In this document: positions 49,517-61,220 of the stretch, piece by piece | How positions within the stretch are numbered: position 1 is the first letter of the stretch | Layout: each line of letters begins with the position of its first letter | Assembly (NCBI RefSeq): GCF_002288925.2 | Contig: NW_022098072.1 | Location: 22,591,329-22,655,328, forward strand | DNA: 64,000 bases | Source: Delphinapterus leucas | Lineage: Eukaryota > Chordata > Mammalia > Artiodactyla > Monodontidae | Direction of reading: 5' to 3' | Program-made: the position numbers and the translations under genes | Notes under the pieces: generated by a model | Told to the model about the DNA's origin: nothing | Seen by the model: only the letters and a program-made list of their open reading frames with translations | Database searches by the model: none

Positions 49517-50548
49517 TCCTTTTCTTGGCGCTCTAGTCATGGTCTCCTCTTACCGTATGTGATTACCACAGCCAAGCTTTTGGCCATCTGTCTAAGGACA
49601 ATTAAGGTGCCTGCGGAACGCAGCGTTTTGAAAACAATCATTTGGGTTGGATTGTAAAGGGATTTTTACGGTTTATGCATAATGGTGTCGTTGTCCTAGA
49701 ATGTTTAAGAAAGTCTCCTTTATCAAGGTGAACGTTGATTCATTATTGCATGCATAAAACGTAGCAAATGTTTGGGATGCAATCTTAAACATGGTTGGTG
49801 CTAGGATGGGACTTACACACCACATTCAGTGGGAGCATAGAGCAGGAAATAGTCAATTCTACCTGAAGTGGTAAGGAAAGTTAATAGTAGTGACCCGCCT
49901 GCTAGGTTTTGGAAGAAACCTGGAAAACTAGAGAGAGGCGTGGAGGTGGGGTGGGGGGAATTGTTTACTTACTACAACAATGTTTCCTGGGAAACTTCCT
50001 CAGATCTTGAAGTAAATCATGAAGTATCTGAGTTTCTGTTATTTCCAAGCACTATGATAAGTGCTGGAGATACCAGATGAAAATTGGTCTTTTCCATCAG
50101 GGACTAACATGTATTGAAAAAATAAACATGCAAACAAATTAAAAACTATGTGGGTACAAAGAGCAATAGTAGAATAGGAGGACTTCCAGAAGAGTCAGGG
50201 TAGGCATCATTAAGGGGGTAGTTTTCAGCCAAAATTTAAATAATCTTATTTGAAGGACAAGTGGGGAAGTAGCAAAGAATTATTTCTGGCAGAATGGCAT
50301 GTGTATATATCATTGACAGAACCTGATATATTCTGACAAATGCAAATAGCTTGAACATTACAGATTAAGACAGGAAAAGATGATGGCTAAGAAGAGACTG
50401 GAGAGATAAGCAGAGGTCAGAATATGAAGACCTATATATATCAAGCAGAAGCTTTAGATTTCCTCATTCTATAGGCAATAAAAAGCCATTGAAGACTTTT
50501 GAGCCAAGAAGTAATCAATATTGTATATTCAAAAAAAAAAATACTTCT
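49517..50548. other. Flanking sequence with one old repeat
   Basis: 50160-50520 (AATAAAAAGCCATTGAAGAC and preceding sequence) belongs to the unnamed old repeat seen at 2060 and 44160. The rest is unique. Confidence 0.45.
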
Positions 50549-50866
50549 GGACTTCCCTGGTGGCACAGTGGTTAAGAATCCACCCGTCAATGCAGGGGAC
50601 GCGGGTTCAATCCCTGGTCCAGGAAGATACCACATGCCGCGGAGCAACTAAGCATGTGTGCCACAACTACTGAGCATGCATGCCACAACTATGAAGCCTG
50701 CGCACCTAGAGCCCGTGCTCTGCAACAAGAGAAGCCACCGCAGTGAGAAGCCTGCGCACCACAAGGAAGAGTAGTCCCCACTCGCCGCAACTAGAGAAAG
50801 CCCGCGCACCCCAACAAAGAGCGATGCAGCCAAAAATAAATAGAATTAAATCTTTAAAAAAAAAAA
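50549..50866 (+). mobile_element. Long CHR SINE
   Basis: Head GGACTTCCCTGGTGGCACAG to an AAATAAATAGAATTAAAT tail, with two CTACTGA-like units. No TSD found. Confidence 0.94.
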
Positions 50867-51024
50867 GAGGTTGACCACACTGTTGTTACCAAGGATGGGG
50901 GAAACAGACATTCTCCTGCATTGCCAGTGGAAGTATATATTCACAAAATATGTACCAATACATACATTAGATTTTGGTTTGGCAATATCTATCAAAATTA
51001 CATAACAGTATCCTACAATTATAC

Positions 51025-51480
51025 TCCTTGTGGCGGATGCTCTGATAAGCCTTCCTAGACACACACCCCTTCAGGACTAAAGGATGTACTATTCCCCCAA
51101 GCTGCTGGGAGTGCTGCCGCAGCCTTCACCTCTCAGCCCTCTTCAGGAATTGCCTTGTCTAAAGAGCCACCTCATCTCACCTCACCTCACCATTTTCCTG
51201 GAACACCCTACATCCAATGACTGATTAATGCAGGGATATAAAGGCCCAGACCTCTCACCCCACTTCAGGACAACTCTGATCCTATCTTCAGAACTCCCTG
51301 TTGGGCTGACTCAGGCCGTCACTGAGAATGCATTGCAGACCAACTTCTCAATCTCCCCCATCCTGCTTTCTTCCTTTTCCTTCCACAAGATTGATCCCAT
51401 CAACATTCTGTAATAAACTGATTACATGTTAATCTCCATATCAAGGTCTGCTTCCCCAAGAGCCCAGTTTGTGGAATTCC
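51025..51480 (+). mobile_element. Probable solo LTR
   Basis: Has GATATAAAGGCCC (TATA-like, 51236), TAATAAACTGATTACATG (poly(A) signal, 51411) and a U5 with ATATCAAGGTCTGCTTCCCC, ordered as an LTR. Termini were not fixed. Confidence 0.6.
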
Positions 51481-51489
51481 CCATGTGTG

Positions 51490-52490
51490 CAATATGATAC
51501 AACTTAAGGTTATTCATTGAGCATTGTTTCTACTAGGAAAGGACTGGGAAACAACAAAAGTGTTCATTAGAAAAGGACTGGATAAATAAATTATGGCATA
51601 TGCACCAATGGATTATTATGCAACCCTAAAAATAATTCAAAAGCTATGAAATATGCCTCTCAACTCTCCTCCTTGCAAGAAAGCCCCAGTTGCTAAGCTC
51701 TGGATCTACCACTGCATTTGCAATGAGGCCACAGTCCCCAACGGTTGCTCCTAGCCTATGACTGACCATAGCAGGATACTATGCTGGGAGTGCTGCATAG
51801 GCAGGTCCATTCCTGCAAGATGCAGAGTTCCTCTGACAGGTGAGTTGAGCTTAAGGACCCCCCGGCATAAGCCTGTCTGACACTTCCTTCGAACTCTGTT
51901 GCAGTCTGAGTCACTGCCTACCCAACCCTCCTTCCTTCCCTCTCTCCTTCACAGGGGCAGATTAGCCTCACAATCTGACAGCTCCTTCAGCTCCACCCCC
52001 CCCCNNNNNNNNNNNNNNNNNNNNNNNNNNNNNNNNNNNNNNNNNNNNNNNNNNNNNNNNNNNNNNNNNNNNNNNNNNNNNNNNNNNNNNNNNNNNNNNN
52101 NNNNCAGGCATTTCCTCCAATAAGTGTCTTACAGGTCTAATCCCATCTTGGCATCTACTTTTCAGAAGACCTGATCAATGAGGAAATTGTTTAAGTATTG
52201 AAATGGAAAGACCTCCAAGATATCAATATATTTTTAAGTGAAAAAAAAGCAAGAATCAGGAGAGTGTCCATAATATGCTAACATTTTTATACAAAAGAAA
52301 AAATACATACTTTCTTGTGTATGCATGACTTATCTGTAAAAGGACCACAAGAAACTGCTCAGGGAAGGAAAACTGTGCTTGAGAATCAGAGGTAGGAGGG
52401 AGAATTTGTACTGTATACCTTTCTGAATTCTGATCCATGAAATACTGCCTTTTCAAAAGGTAAGTAAATAAAATTTAAATGAAAAAAAAT
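51490..52490 (+). mobile_element. HAL1/L1 relic interrupted by an LTR-like block
   Basis: Old L1-like sequence at 51540-51660 (GGACTGGATAAATAAATTAT) resumes near 52180 (GAAATGGAAAGACCTCCAAG). Between them, about 51661-52175 looks like a decayed LTR that contains the assembly gap. Confidence 0.5.
52005..52104. other. Assembly gap of 100 N
   Basis: Exactly 100 N directly after a run of nine C. A round number usually marks a gap of unknown size. Confidence 1.
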
Positions 52491-52609
52491 AGAAACTTGG
52501 CTAAAAAGGAAGGAGAAAGATAGATAGGATTGTGGCTACCATGGTCAAGGGAGGTTCAGAGTTTTGTTATTAGTTTGTGTTTAATAAGGGGAAGGAACTT
52601 TTCATATAT

Positions 52610-53429
52610 ATATTTTCTATTGGAATATATTTGCTTTACAGTGTTGTGTTAGTTTCTGCTGTACAGCAAAGTGAATCAGCTATATGTATACATATATCCC
52701 CTCTTTTATGGATTTCCTTCCCATATAGGTCACAACAGAGCATTGAGGAGAGTTCCCTGTGCTATACAGTCAGTTCTCATTAGTTATCTATTTTATACAT
52801 AGTAGTGTATATATATCAATCCCAATCTCCCAATCCATACCACCCTCCCTCCCCCCTTGGTATCCATACATTTGTTCTCTACATCTGTGTCTCTATTTCC
52901 ACTTTGCAAATAAGTTCATCTATACCATTTTTCTAGATTCCACATATAAGCGTTAATATACGATATTTGTTTTTCTCTTTCTGACTTACTTCACTCTGTA
53001 TAACAGTCTCTAGGTCCATCCACATCTCTGCAAATGGCACAATTTCATTCCATTTTATGGCTGAGTAATATTCCATTGTATATATTTACCACATCTTCTT
53101 TATCCATTCCTCTGTTGATGGACATTAAGGTTGCTTCCATGTCCTGGCTATTGTAAATAGTGCTGCAATGAACATTGTGGTACATGACTCTTTTTGAATT
53201 ATGGTTTTCTCCAGGTATATGCCCAGGAGTGGGATTGCTGGATCATATGGTAGTTCTCTTTTTAGTTTTTTAAGGAATCTCCATACTGTTCTCCATAGTG
53301 GCTGTATCAATTTACATTCCCACCAACAGTGCAAGAGGGTTCCCTTTTCTCCACACCCTCTCCAGCATTTATTGTTTGTAGATTTTTTGATGATGGCCAT
53401 TCTGACCAGTGTGAGGTGATACTCATTAT
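52610..53429 (-). mobile_element. Young 5'-truncated L1, minus strand
   Basis: L1 3' UTR and ORF2 C-terminus (frame at 53125-53487). The exact 17-bp TSD AGGAACTTTTCATATAT is at 52593-52609 and 53430-53446. Confidence 0.96.
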
Positions 53430-53854
53430 AGGAACTTTTCATATATTGAAGGAAAAGAGCTGGTGGAAAAAGAAAAGGTGAAACCAATACTCTTCAGTAC
53501 AGTGTTCAATAAATTACATGAGATATTGAACACTTTGTTAAAATAGGCTTTGCGTTAGATGATTTTGCCCAACTCTAGGCAAATGTAAGTGTTCTGAGCA
53601 TATTTAAGGTAGGCCAGGCTAAGCTATGACGTTCAGTAGGATAGGTGTATTAAACACATTTTCAACTTAACAAGATTTTCCACTTAACGATGGGCTTAAC
53701 GGGACATAACCCCATCGTAAATCAAGGAAGATCCGTAATAACTTTTCATTTCTATTTGACATGGGAAGCATGATCAAATGCAGAGAAAAAAAGCGGTGGC
53801 AGTAAGGGCAGGGGGCTTGAAGAAGGAATGATGATTTTGGCAAGTAAGTGGAGT

Positions 53855-54060
53855 GAGAATGAGAGCTAACATTTACTGAATCCTAGGCATTTTATATAAG
53901 CTAGCTAAATATGTAATCCTTACAACCACCATGGGAGGAAGGTATGCATTATCTCCATTTTACAGATAAAAATACTGAGGCTCCAGGAGGATAGTTTGTG
54001 GAGTCAGTCAATGATAGGATTTAATCCCCAGTCTCTAAGACAATAGAGAACAAAGACTGC
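53855..54060 (-). mobile_element. MIR SINE relic
   Basis: AGCTAACATTTACTGAATCC, TATCTCCATTTTACAGATAA and GGATTTAATCCCCAGTCTC are reverse-strand MIR. Confidence 0.85.
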
Positions 54061-54654
54061 ACTGCCAAGTATCAGTGTCATTTATCAAGATCAAAGTATC
54101 CCAATGAGACATTTATCCTTTTGTCGCACTCTATTTTATATGTTAAAATTACCGCCTCTGCTTTTTTTTCTTCATATTTGGTTGATATCAGTCACTAGTT
54201 CCCCTTTCTCAGTGCATGGAAGAGTCATAGAGCTTATGAAATACAGAAAATTTATAGTTGCCACTGCCACTGAGATGTTCATTGTCTCAGTATGTATAAG
54301 AGGCCTTCCTTGCCTTTGTTCTTTCCACTCAACCAGCAACAGTTCTCTGGCCAATCAGATTTTACATGTAAATACCTGTTATGCTTCTGGGAGGCATATT
54401 CATTTTACTTAAACATTGGTTTAAAGTCTGAGAACAAAGATCCTTTTAATAAGGATGGTCTAAGCTTAAAGGCTGTTGGAGAAACAGATTCTGGTCTCTT
54501 CAGTACAGAGTCAATGTCAGGGAAGCTGAAGAAGAGGAATGGGAGGCAATGGGACTAAGAATCAGACCTCTCTCCCTACTGGATGAGGATGCAGGCCAGA
54601 CTAAGGGAGGGATACCCACCTGCTGCTGATAGGGTGTAGGAAGAGGTTGATGCC
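54061..54654. other. Intergenic sequence, nothing recognised
   Basis: The 102- and 88-codon open stretches here have no recognisable domain and overlap each other in different frames. Confidence 0.45.
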
Positions 54655-55112
54655 TGTGTCAGTTTCCTAGCGCTGTTGTAACAAATTACCATAAACTGAG
54701 TGTCTTAAAACAAAAGAAATTTATTCTCTCACAGTTCTGGAGGCCAGAAGTCTGAAATCAAGATGTACAGAGGGTTGGTTCCTTCTACGGGCCCAAAGGG
54801 AAAATGTGTTCCATGCCTCTCCATTAGATTCTGGTGGTTGCTGGTAAGCCTTGACATTCCTTGGCTTGTGGCAGCATAACTCCAATAGCTGGCTCTATCT
54901 TCACATGGCCTTCTTTCATCTATGTCTGTGTCCAAATCCCCCTCTTCCTAAAAGGACATCAGTCATATTGGATTTAGGCCCCAACCTAATCCAGTATGTC
55001 CTTGTTGTAACTTGTATGCATCTACAAAGACCTTATTCCCAAATAAGATCACACTCAGATTCCAGGTGGACATGAATTTGGGGGGGACGCTATTCAACCC
55101 AGGATAGTGCCT
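54655..55112 (-). mobile_element. MaLR (MLT1/MST-type) LTR
   Basis: Reverse strand of the MaLR LTR: GTCAGTTTCCTAGCGCTGTT, GAAATTTATTCTCTCACAG, TTCTGGAGGCCAGAAGTCTG and AAGATCACACTCAGATTCC to ATTCAACCCAGGATA. Confidence 0.85.
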
Positions 55113-55304
55113 GAGCTTTGACTCTGTCTCTGAATGAGGGGCCATCCTGAAAAAGGGAAGAAAATTGTCCTTGACTTAACTCACACCACATTCAGTGGGA
55201 GTGAGAGGGGATCTTTGGGATCCGCAGACTGGGCTTTATTTTGTGGTTTTTTTGGTTTTTTAATAAATTTTATGCTACGTGTATTTTCTTTTAAAGAATT
55301 TGAT

Positions 55305-55633
55305 TTTTTAAATTTATTTATTTAGTTATTTTGGCTGCGTAGGGTCTTCATTGCTGCACGCGGGCTTTCTCTAGTTGCGGCGAGCGGGGGGCTACTCTTT
55401 GTTGCGGTGCGCGGACTTCTCACTGCGGTGGCTTCTCTTGTTGTGGAGCACGGGCTCTAGGCGCGCGGGCTTCATTAGCTGTGGCTCGTGGGCTCTAGAG
55501 CTCAGGCTCAGTACTTGTGGCACACGGGCTTAGTTGCTCTGCAACATGTGGGATCTTCGCGGACCAGGGCTCGAACCTGTGTCCCCTGCAGTAGCAGGCA
55601 GATTCTTAACCACTGTGCCACCAGGGAAGTCCC
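55305..55633 (-). mobile_element. Long CHR SINE, minus strand
   Basis: Reversed tail TTTATTTATTTAGTTATTTT and GGCTGCG to reversed head CCACCAGGGAAGTCCC. Confidence 0.94.
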
Positions 55634-55894
55634 TATCCCTTCATTCTTTAAATTTCTTAGCCCCACTATAGCATGAATTGTTCCCTGACACCAGAATGCA
55701 GCCTGCCCTAGGTGTTAAACAAAAAAACAAATAAATGATAACCACCCAGAAATTAATAGGGCCTAATCACATGCCAGTAAGGAATTTGAAAAGTTTGATC
55801 TAAACATTTAAAAAATGAGTTTATTTGACATAGGTAGAGAATGAAAGAATAAAGTGATGGTTTCAACAGTTTGTTCAAGTCAAAAGGAAAGGTT

Positions 55895-56248
55895 GGATTT
55901 CCCTGGTGGTGCAGTGGTTAAGAATCTGCCTGCCAATGCAGGGGACATGGGTTCAAGCTCTGGTCCGGGAAGATCCCACGTGCTGCGGAACAACTAAACC
56001 CGTGCACCACAACGACTGAGCCTTTGTTCTAGAGACCAAGAGCCACAACTACTGAGCCCACATGCTGCAACTACTGAAGCCCTCGCACCTAGAGCCTGTG
56101 CTCCACAACAAGAGAAGCCACTGCAATGAGAAGCCCCCGCACCACAACAAAGAGTAGCCCCCACTCGACACAACCAGAGAAAACCCGCGTGCAACAACGA
56201 AGACCCAATGCAGCCAAAAATAAATAAATAAATAAATTTATTTTTTAA
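55895..56248 (+). mobile_element. Long CHR SINE
   Basis: Head GGATTTCCCTGGTGGTGCAG to an AAATAAATAAATAAAT tail. The TSD AAAAGGAAAG is at 55882-55891 and repeated after the tail near 56249-56258. Confidence 0.95.
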
Positions 56249-56263
56249 AAAAGGAAAGATCGG

Positions 56264-56454
56264 GGGTTTCCCTGGTGGCGCAGTGGTTGAGAGTCCGCCT
56301 GCCGATGCAGGGGACACGGGTTTGTGCCCCGGTCCGGGAAGATCCCACATGCCGCGGAGCGGCTGGGCCCGTGAGCCATGGCCGCTGAGCCTGCGCGTCC
56401 GGAGCCTGTGCTCCACAACGGGAGAGGCCACAACAGTGAGAGGCCCGCGAAACC

Positions 56455-56487
<33 letters not shown>
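56264..56487 (+). mobile_element. Short A-tailed CHR SINE inserted in the 3' flank of the previous SINE
   Basis: Complete, with a tail of about 30 A. The TSD AAAGGAAAGATCGG appears on both sides (ending 56263 and 56498). Confidence 0.96.
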
Positions 56488-56489
<2 letters not shown>

Positions 56490-56734
56490 AAAGATCGGTG
56501 TGCCCAGCTTCCAATGGGTTAGTCGTGAGGAGAACTGAGCTGCAAATCTTGCATATCAGGTTCACTGCATATGTGATGGAATTAGTAAGCAAAGTCATGA
56601 ATTTTTTAATGCTTATGCCCTTAGTCATGACCAGTTTATAAGCTATGTGGAAGTCAAATTTGAATATGGATAAAATTTCTCTTAACAGTCGTATCTAAGT
56701 CAAGGAAATTTATTGAAGAGATTTACTAAGTTGT

Positions 56735-56945
56735 TTCCTCATGGTTTAAGGCTCAACTCAGGATCATCTCTTTCAGGAAGTCTTCTCTTCCCTCCCCCAG
56801 ACTAGGTTGGGTGCCCCTCATCCGTACTGGTAACATCCTGTGAGACCTCTCTGCACTTTGCTTATCTTATGCATACCATGTTTATCTGTCTTTCTTCCCA
56901 GATAGTCTATGACCTCCTCAATGAGCAAGGATTAGATTGGTTGCT
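56735..56945 (+). mobile_element. L2 LINE fragment
   Basis: CTCTTTCAGGAAGTCTTCTC and TATGACCTCCTCAATGAGCA match the L2 3' region. Confidence 0.6.
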
Positions 56946-57287
56946 TTCCACATTCTTATATTTGATTATTTTTTTTGTCTGGGTATACAATTCCAAGTTA
57001 AAAATGAATTTTTCTCGGAACCATGAAGGCATTACCCCCACTACTTTCTAACATTCAGTGGTTCAGATGTGTTATAAGACTGTTTTACCCCTTCTTAAGT
57101 GTCCTATTTTTCCCATAGAAATGTTTAGCATCTGTTCTGTAATCTTGAAGATATAATCTTTCACAGGGATGTGTCTGGTTGTGGGTATTTTTCATTCATT
57201 TTGCTCTGTCATTTCCTCTGGTATTTTCCTTCCTCTTCTCCAATGCTGTCACGTCACTACCCCTTTTTGCACCCTTTGGCTGCAAAC

Positions 57288-57358
57288 TGAATCACTGTGC
57301 TGTACACCTGAAACTAAGACAATATTTAAATCAACTATACTTCAATTTTAAAAAAATC
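57288..57358 (+). mobile_element. L1 3' tip
   Basis: AATCACTGTGCTGTACACCT and CAACTATACTTCAATTTTAA match the last 70 or so bases of an L1. Confidence 0.75.
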
Positions 57359-57769
57359 AGGCGAGCTAGTGTCTTTGGCAGGTGATTAATATATGTAAGC
57401 AATGATACTAATCGGTCTTAACACTTCTGAAATGTTAATTCTTTATTAGCTGAACCTAAAATAAATCAATAAGAGTATTGAAACATAATAAGGATGAAAT
57501 CCAAAATCTGTTGAACGGGAACAATATCAGTGGTATGTCATATATGAAGATTATTGTGTGTGATCATTTGGTTTTATGATTATGATATGTTTTAGTAAAT
57601 GCACTAGTTATTATCCTTGCTGATGTATTTTTGCTAATCTTTCATCAAGTGAAAGTTTTGTTGTAATGATACATATCAGACTGTATTCAGTGTTACAGAA
57701 TCAGTATTCTACAGAGAATGAAGAAATAAAGCACTACCTTAACTGGAAAAAAAAGAAAAGAATCAGGCA

Positions 57770-58330
57770 AGTGTGCAGTTATATGTACAAAGATGAACGT
57801 GACTATGGTTTTTATGATAAAAGTTAGAAACAGTTTAAATAATGGTTAAATAAATAATAGCATATCCCTTCAGTGGATTACACTGCAGCCATTTAAAAGA
57901 ATGGTATAGGGCTTCCCTGGTGGTGCAGTGGTTGAGAATCTGCCTGCTAATGCAGGGGACACGGGTTCGAGCCCTGGTCTGGGAAGATCCCACATGCCAC
58001 GGAGCAGCTAAGCCCATGCGCCACGACTACTGAGCCTGCGCTATAGAGCCCGTGAGCCACAACTGCTGAGCCTGCGTGTCTGGAGCCTGTGCTCCGCAAC
58101 GAGAGGCTGCGACAGTGAGAGGCCTGCGCACCGCGATGAAGAGTGGCCCCTGCTCACCGCAACTAGAGAAAGCCCTCGCACAGAAATGAAGACCCAACAC
58201 AGCCAAAAATAAATAAATTAATAAAATTAAAAAACAAAAGAATGGTATAGATCTAATTTGTATTAATAAAAAGGAATATCCATTTATAGTGTGGAGTAAA
58301 CAACAAACAAACAAACAAAACACCTCACAA
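57770..58330 (+). mobile_element. Old L1/HAL1 relic split by a CHR SINE
   Basis: GTTAAATAAATAATAGCATA and GATTACACTGCAGCCATTTA on the left of the SINE at 57910, and AAAAAGGAATATCCATTTAT on the right. Confidence 0.5.
57910..58235 (+). mobile_element. CHR SINE intermediate between the long and short types
   Basis: Has the GGTTGAGAATCTGCC head and GCGTGTCTGGAGCCTGTG, GACAGTGAGAGGCC block of the short type. It keeps the long-type CTACTGA units and continues past CACCGC into GATGAAGAGTGGCCCC to an AAATAAATAAATT tail. The TSD AAAAGAATGGTATAG is at 57895-57909 and 58236-58250. Confidence 0.93.
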
Positions 58331-59394
58331 TAGTTTATAAACTATGGATAATTTGCCATAATATTTTTCATATAGGGTATCTCCCAAACATTTCTGATCA
58401 TGCATTTTTGTTTTAAACTGTTAGGAAATTCATAGGAATTCTATGCTAATATTTTCACTTTTAAATCACAAAACATAAGATATCAAATGGCTTAAGTTGG
58501 GAGGTTTTAAATATCTATATACACCTTCATTTATTTTACTGAGAGTGAACCTCATGGGAAGAGCAAGTTAATAATATTTATAAGCTGATGAAGGGTTGGT
58601 CCCTATTTGTAGGTACAAAAGAATATTTTCTTCCAGTTGTCTACATGCCTTCTATAGAGATTAGAAGAATTCTGGCTGAAGTTTTAGCATCCCCGTCTGT
58701 AACTGATACATAAAATATTCCTCTGATTGTGTAAATTAAGTCTTCCAAGAATTAGAGATAATCCATTTCTAAAAAGCTTATTAAGAATTTTTTTCAGCCT
58801 CTGCTGGGTTTTAGTAATTAAGGAAGAAGAAAAAATTCAGTCTATATTCCATCTGTATTTAGTTCGCAAGTATAAAGAACCATAGACCCCTTAAAAGTCA
58901 CATTTTCATTTTCTTAACAACTACTTTCTAATTGCACCCTTGAAATATATCCCATTAAATTGTTTGATGCTCCTTGGAAAAGGACCTGTGTTATGTGATA
59001 CAGTCCTTTTGGACCTTAATACCAAGGAAATTGTCTCTGGAATAATTTCCTTATGTAATTTACTGAGTTTTCCTTTTTGATTTGGTGATTAGGAAGCTCA
59101 GTGTTAATATTTCAAACTCGCCTATAGTAACTGTGTTAGGCTATGTGGTAGGTGTTTTCCTATTCTACTTTCACTGATTCTAATTTGTTTTAATTTAAAC
59201 TTTTCTGTATGTGTCTCATAAACTATTTCATTCTTTATGGAAACTTTTATAATTTATATCTTACCTATTCATGAACAACTGGTCATTATTTTAATACCTA
59301 TCGTTTCTTATGGATTTATAAAAATGGTGTCTCCTACACACTTGAGTGATACAGGGAAAAGTTATTTTATTCTCTCCAGGCAAGACATGAAAAA
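58331..59394. other. AT-rich intergenic sequence, nothing recognised
   Basis: No repeat family or frame was recognised. Confidence 0.5.
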
Positions 59395-59620
59395 GGAAAG
59401 TAAATAAACTAGCATTACTGCATACCTACCATGTGATAGGCACTGTCATAGGCAGTTTTTAGCATACATTATCTTTTTATCCCTTTAACAATCTTGTGAA
59501 ATAAGATCCTACATTTAGATATGTTAAGTGATTTGCTGTCACACTGTTATTTAGGAGTGGACCTCAAATTCTGATTCTTTAAATCATGCTTTCTCCATTG
59601 TATTATAACCACCTCCAAAT
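59395..59620 (-). mobile_element. MIR SINE relic
   Basis: CATACCTACCATGTGATAGG, TTAACAATCTTGTGAAATAA and GGAGTGGACCTCAAATTCTG are reverse-strand MIR. Confidence 0.8.
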
Positions 59621-59665
59621 TTTATTACTGCTAGTCATCAGCAACTGCACCTTTAAAGCATTTTT

Positions 59666-59840
59666 CTAGGGCAGTACCTCTCAAACATTAATGTACAGAT
59701 GAACCACCTGAGGATCTGGTTAAAATGCAGATTCTGATTCAGTAGGGCTGGGGAAGGGCCTGAGCATCTGCACTTCTAACTGCACGCAGTTGGCGCTGAT
59801 GCTGATTCTGCTGATCCTGGGCCACACTGAGTAGCAAATT
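59666..59840 (+). mobile_element. hAT-type (MER) MITE relic
   Basis: CAGTACCTCTCAAACATTAA, TTAAAATGCAGATTCTGATT, CAGTAGGGCTGGGGAAGGGC and TGATGCTGATTCTGCTGATC follow a common non-autonomous hAT consensus. Confidence 0.8.
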
Positions 59841-59941
59841 TTCAGAGTGTGTTAACACCACGGTTATCTAAGTAGTTACTATATCAAAGGTATGAAATTG
59901 AACAGATGCAGCATTTCTAAAATTGCCAGTAGGGCTTCCCT

Positions 59942-60149
59942 GGTGGCGCAGTGGTTGAGAGTCTGCCTGCCGATTCAGAGGACACGGATTTGTGCCCCGG
60001 TCCGGGAAGATCCTACATGCCGCGGAGCGGCTGGGCCCGTGAGCCATGGCCGCTGAGCCTGCGCGTCCGGAGCCTGTGCTCCGCAACGGGAGAGGCCACA
60101 ACAGTGAGAGGCCCGCATACTGCAAAATAAATAAATAAATAAAATAAAA
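59942..60149 (+). mobile_element. Short CHR SINE with AAAT-repeat tail
   Basis: Short type, but the tail is (AAAT)n/(AAAAT)n. The TSD TAAAATTGCCA is at 59928-59938 and about 60150-60160. Confidence 0.96.
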
Positions 60150-60209
60150 TAAAATTGCCAACAAAATAATCAACGAATGCAGCTGAAACCTCACACCTAG
60201 TCTCACAAT

Positions 60210-60300
60210 GGGACTCAAACCCAATCACACCTCACATGGGATTCGAACGTAGCCGAAAGTCAGATTGGGACTTGAGCCCACGGGCCGGGACTGAAACCCA
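60210..60300. repeat. Four-unit GGGACT..AACCCA tandem motif array
   Basis: GGGACTCAAACCCA (60210), GGGATTCGAACGTA (60238), GGGACTTGAGCCCA (60267) and GGGACTGAAACCCA (60287). On the minus strand each resembles a tRNA B box. It lies just beyond the inner end of the LTR at 60713. Confidence 0.75.
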
Positions 60301-60353
60301 CGTCTTTTAATTAAAATCACTCACGTGGTGTCCGGACTTACTGAAGCTCAGAT

Positions 60354-60355
<2 letters not shown>

Positions 60356-60394
<39 letters not shown>

Positions 60395-60712
60395 CTGCGT
60401 TGGGTCTTCGTTGCTGTGTGCAGGCTTTCTCTAGTTGTGGCGAGCAGGGGCTACTCTTTGTTGGGGTGCACGTGGTTCTCTTTGCGGTGGCTTCTCTTGT
60501 TGCGGAGCATGGGCTCTAGGCACGCAGGCTTCAGTAGTTGTGGCACATGGGCTCAGTAGTTGTGGCTCACGGGCTCTAGAGTGCAGGCTCAGTAGTTGGG
60601 GCGCACGGGCTTAGTTGCTCCGCAGCACATGGGATCTTCCCAGACCAGGGATCGAACCCATGTCCCCTGCATTGGCAGGGGAATTCTTAACCACTGCACC
60701 ACCAGGGAAGTC
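60356..60712 (-). mobile_element. Long CHR SINE, minus strand, with (TA)n tail
   Basis: The usual AAAT tail has become a TA run of about 35 bases (60358-60392). Reversed head CCACCAGGGAAGTCC. The TSD CTGAAGCTCAGRTTC is at 60341-60355 and 60713-60727 (one mismatch). Inserted in an LTR/ERV. Confidence 0.95.
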
Positions 60713-61220
60713 CTGAAGCTCAGGTTCCTTATGTCTCGGCACAGAAGGAATTCAGTGAGAGGCAAAGTGACAGGCAAGTAGATTTATTAATATAGGACTC
60801 TCGCGAGGGATACAAGCAGGCAGCCAAGGGGACTCTGCCCTGAGAACTAAGTGGGAAAGCAGGTTTATTCAGGGAGATACACACTCCATAGACAGAGTGT
60901 GGGCCATTTTTATGGCCTGGGTAATTTCACAGGCTAACAAGTGGGAGGATTATTCCAACTATTTTGGAGAAGGTACAGAGATTTCCAGGTATTGGGCCAC
61001 CACCCACTTTTTGGTCTTTTATGGTCGGCCTTGTAACTGTCATGGCACCTGTAGCATGCTAATGTATTACAATGAGCATATAATGAGGCTCAAGGTCTAC
61101 TGAAAGTCGAATCTTCTGCCATCTTGGGCCGAATCAGTTCTAACCAGTTGATGTCTTATCCTCAATGGCTGTGTCATTCTTTTAAAGGTAGTGCCCTGCC
61201 CCCTTCCTTCCTGTTTCACA
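60713..61220 (-). mobile_element. LTR, same family as 9134-9656, minus strand
   Basis: On the minus strand it starts TGTGAAACAGG, then AAAAGAATGACACAG, GGCCCAAGATGG, TTGTTAGCCTGTGAAATTAC and an AATAAA signal, in the same order as the 9134 copy. The U5 end diverges and may continue left past the inserted SINE to about 60340. Confidence 0.85.
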
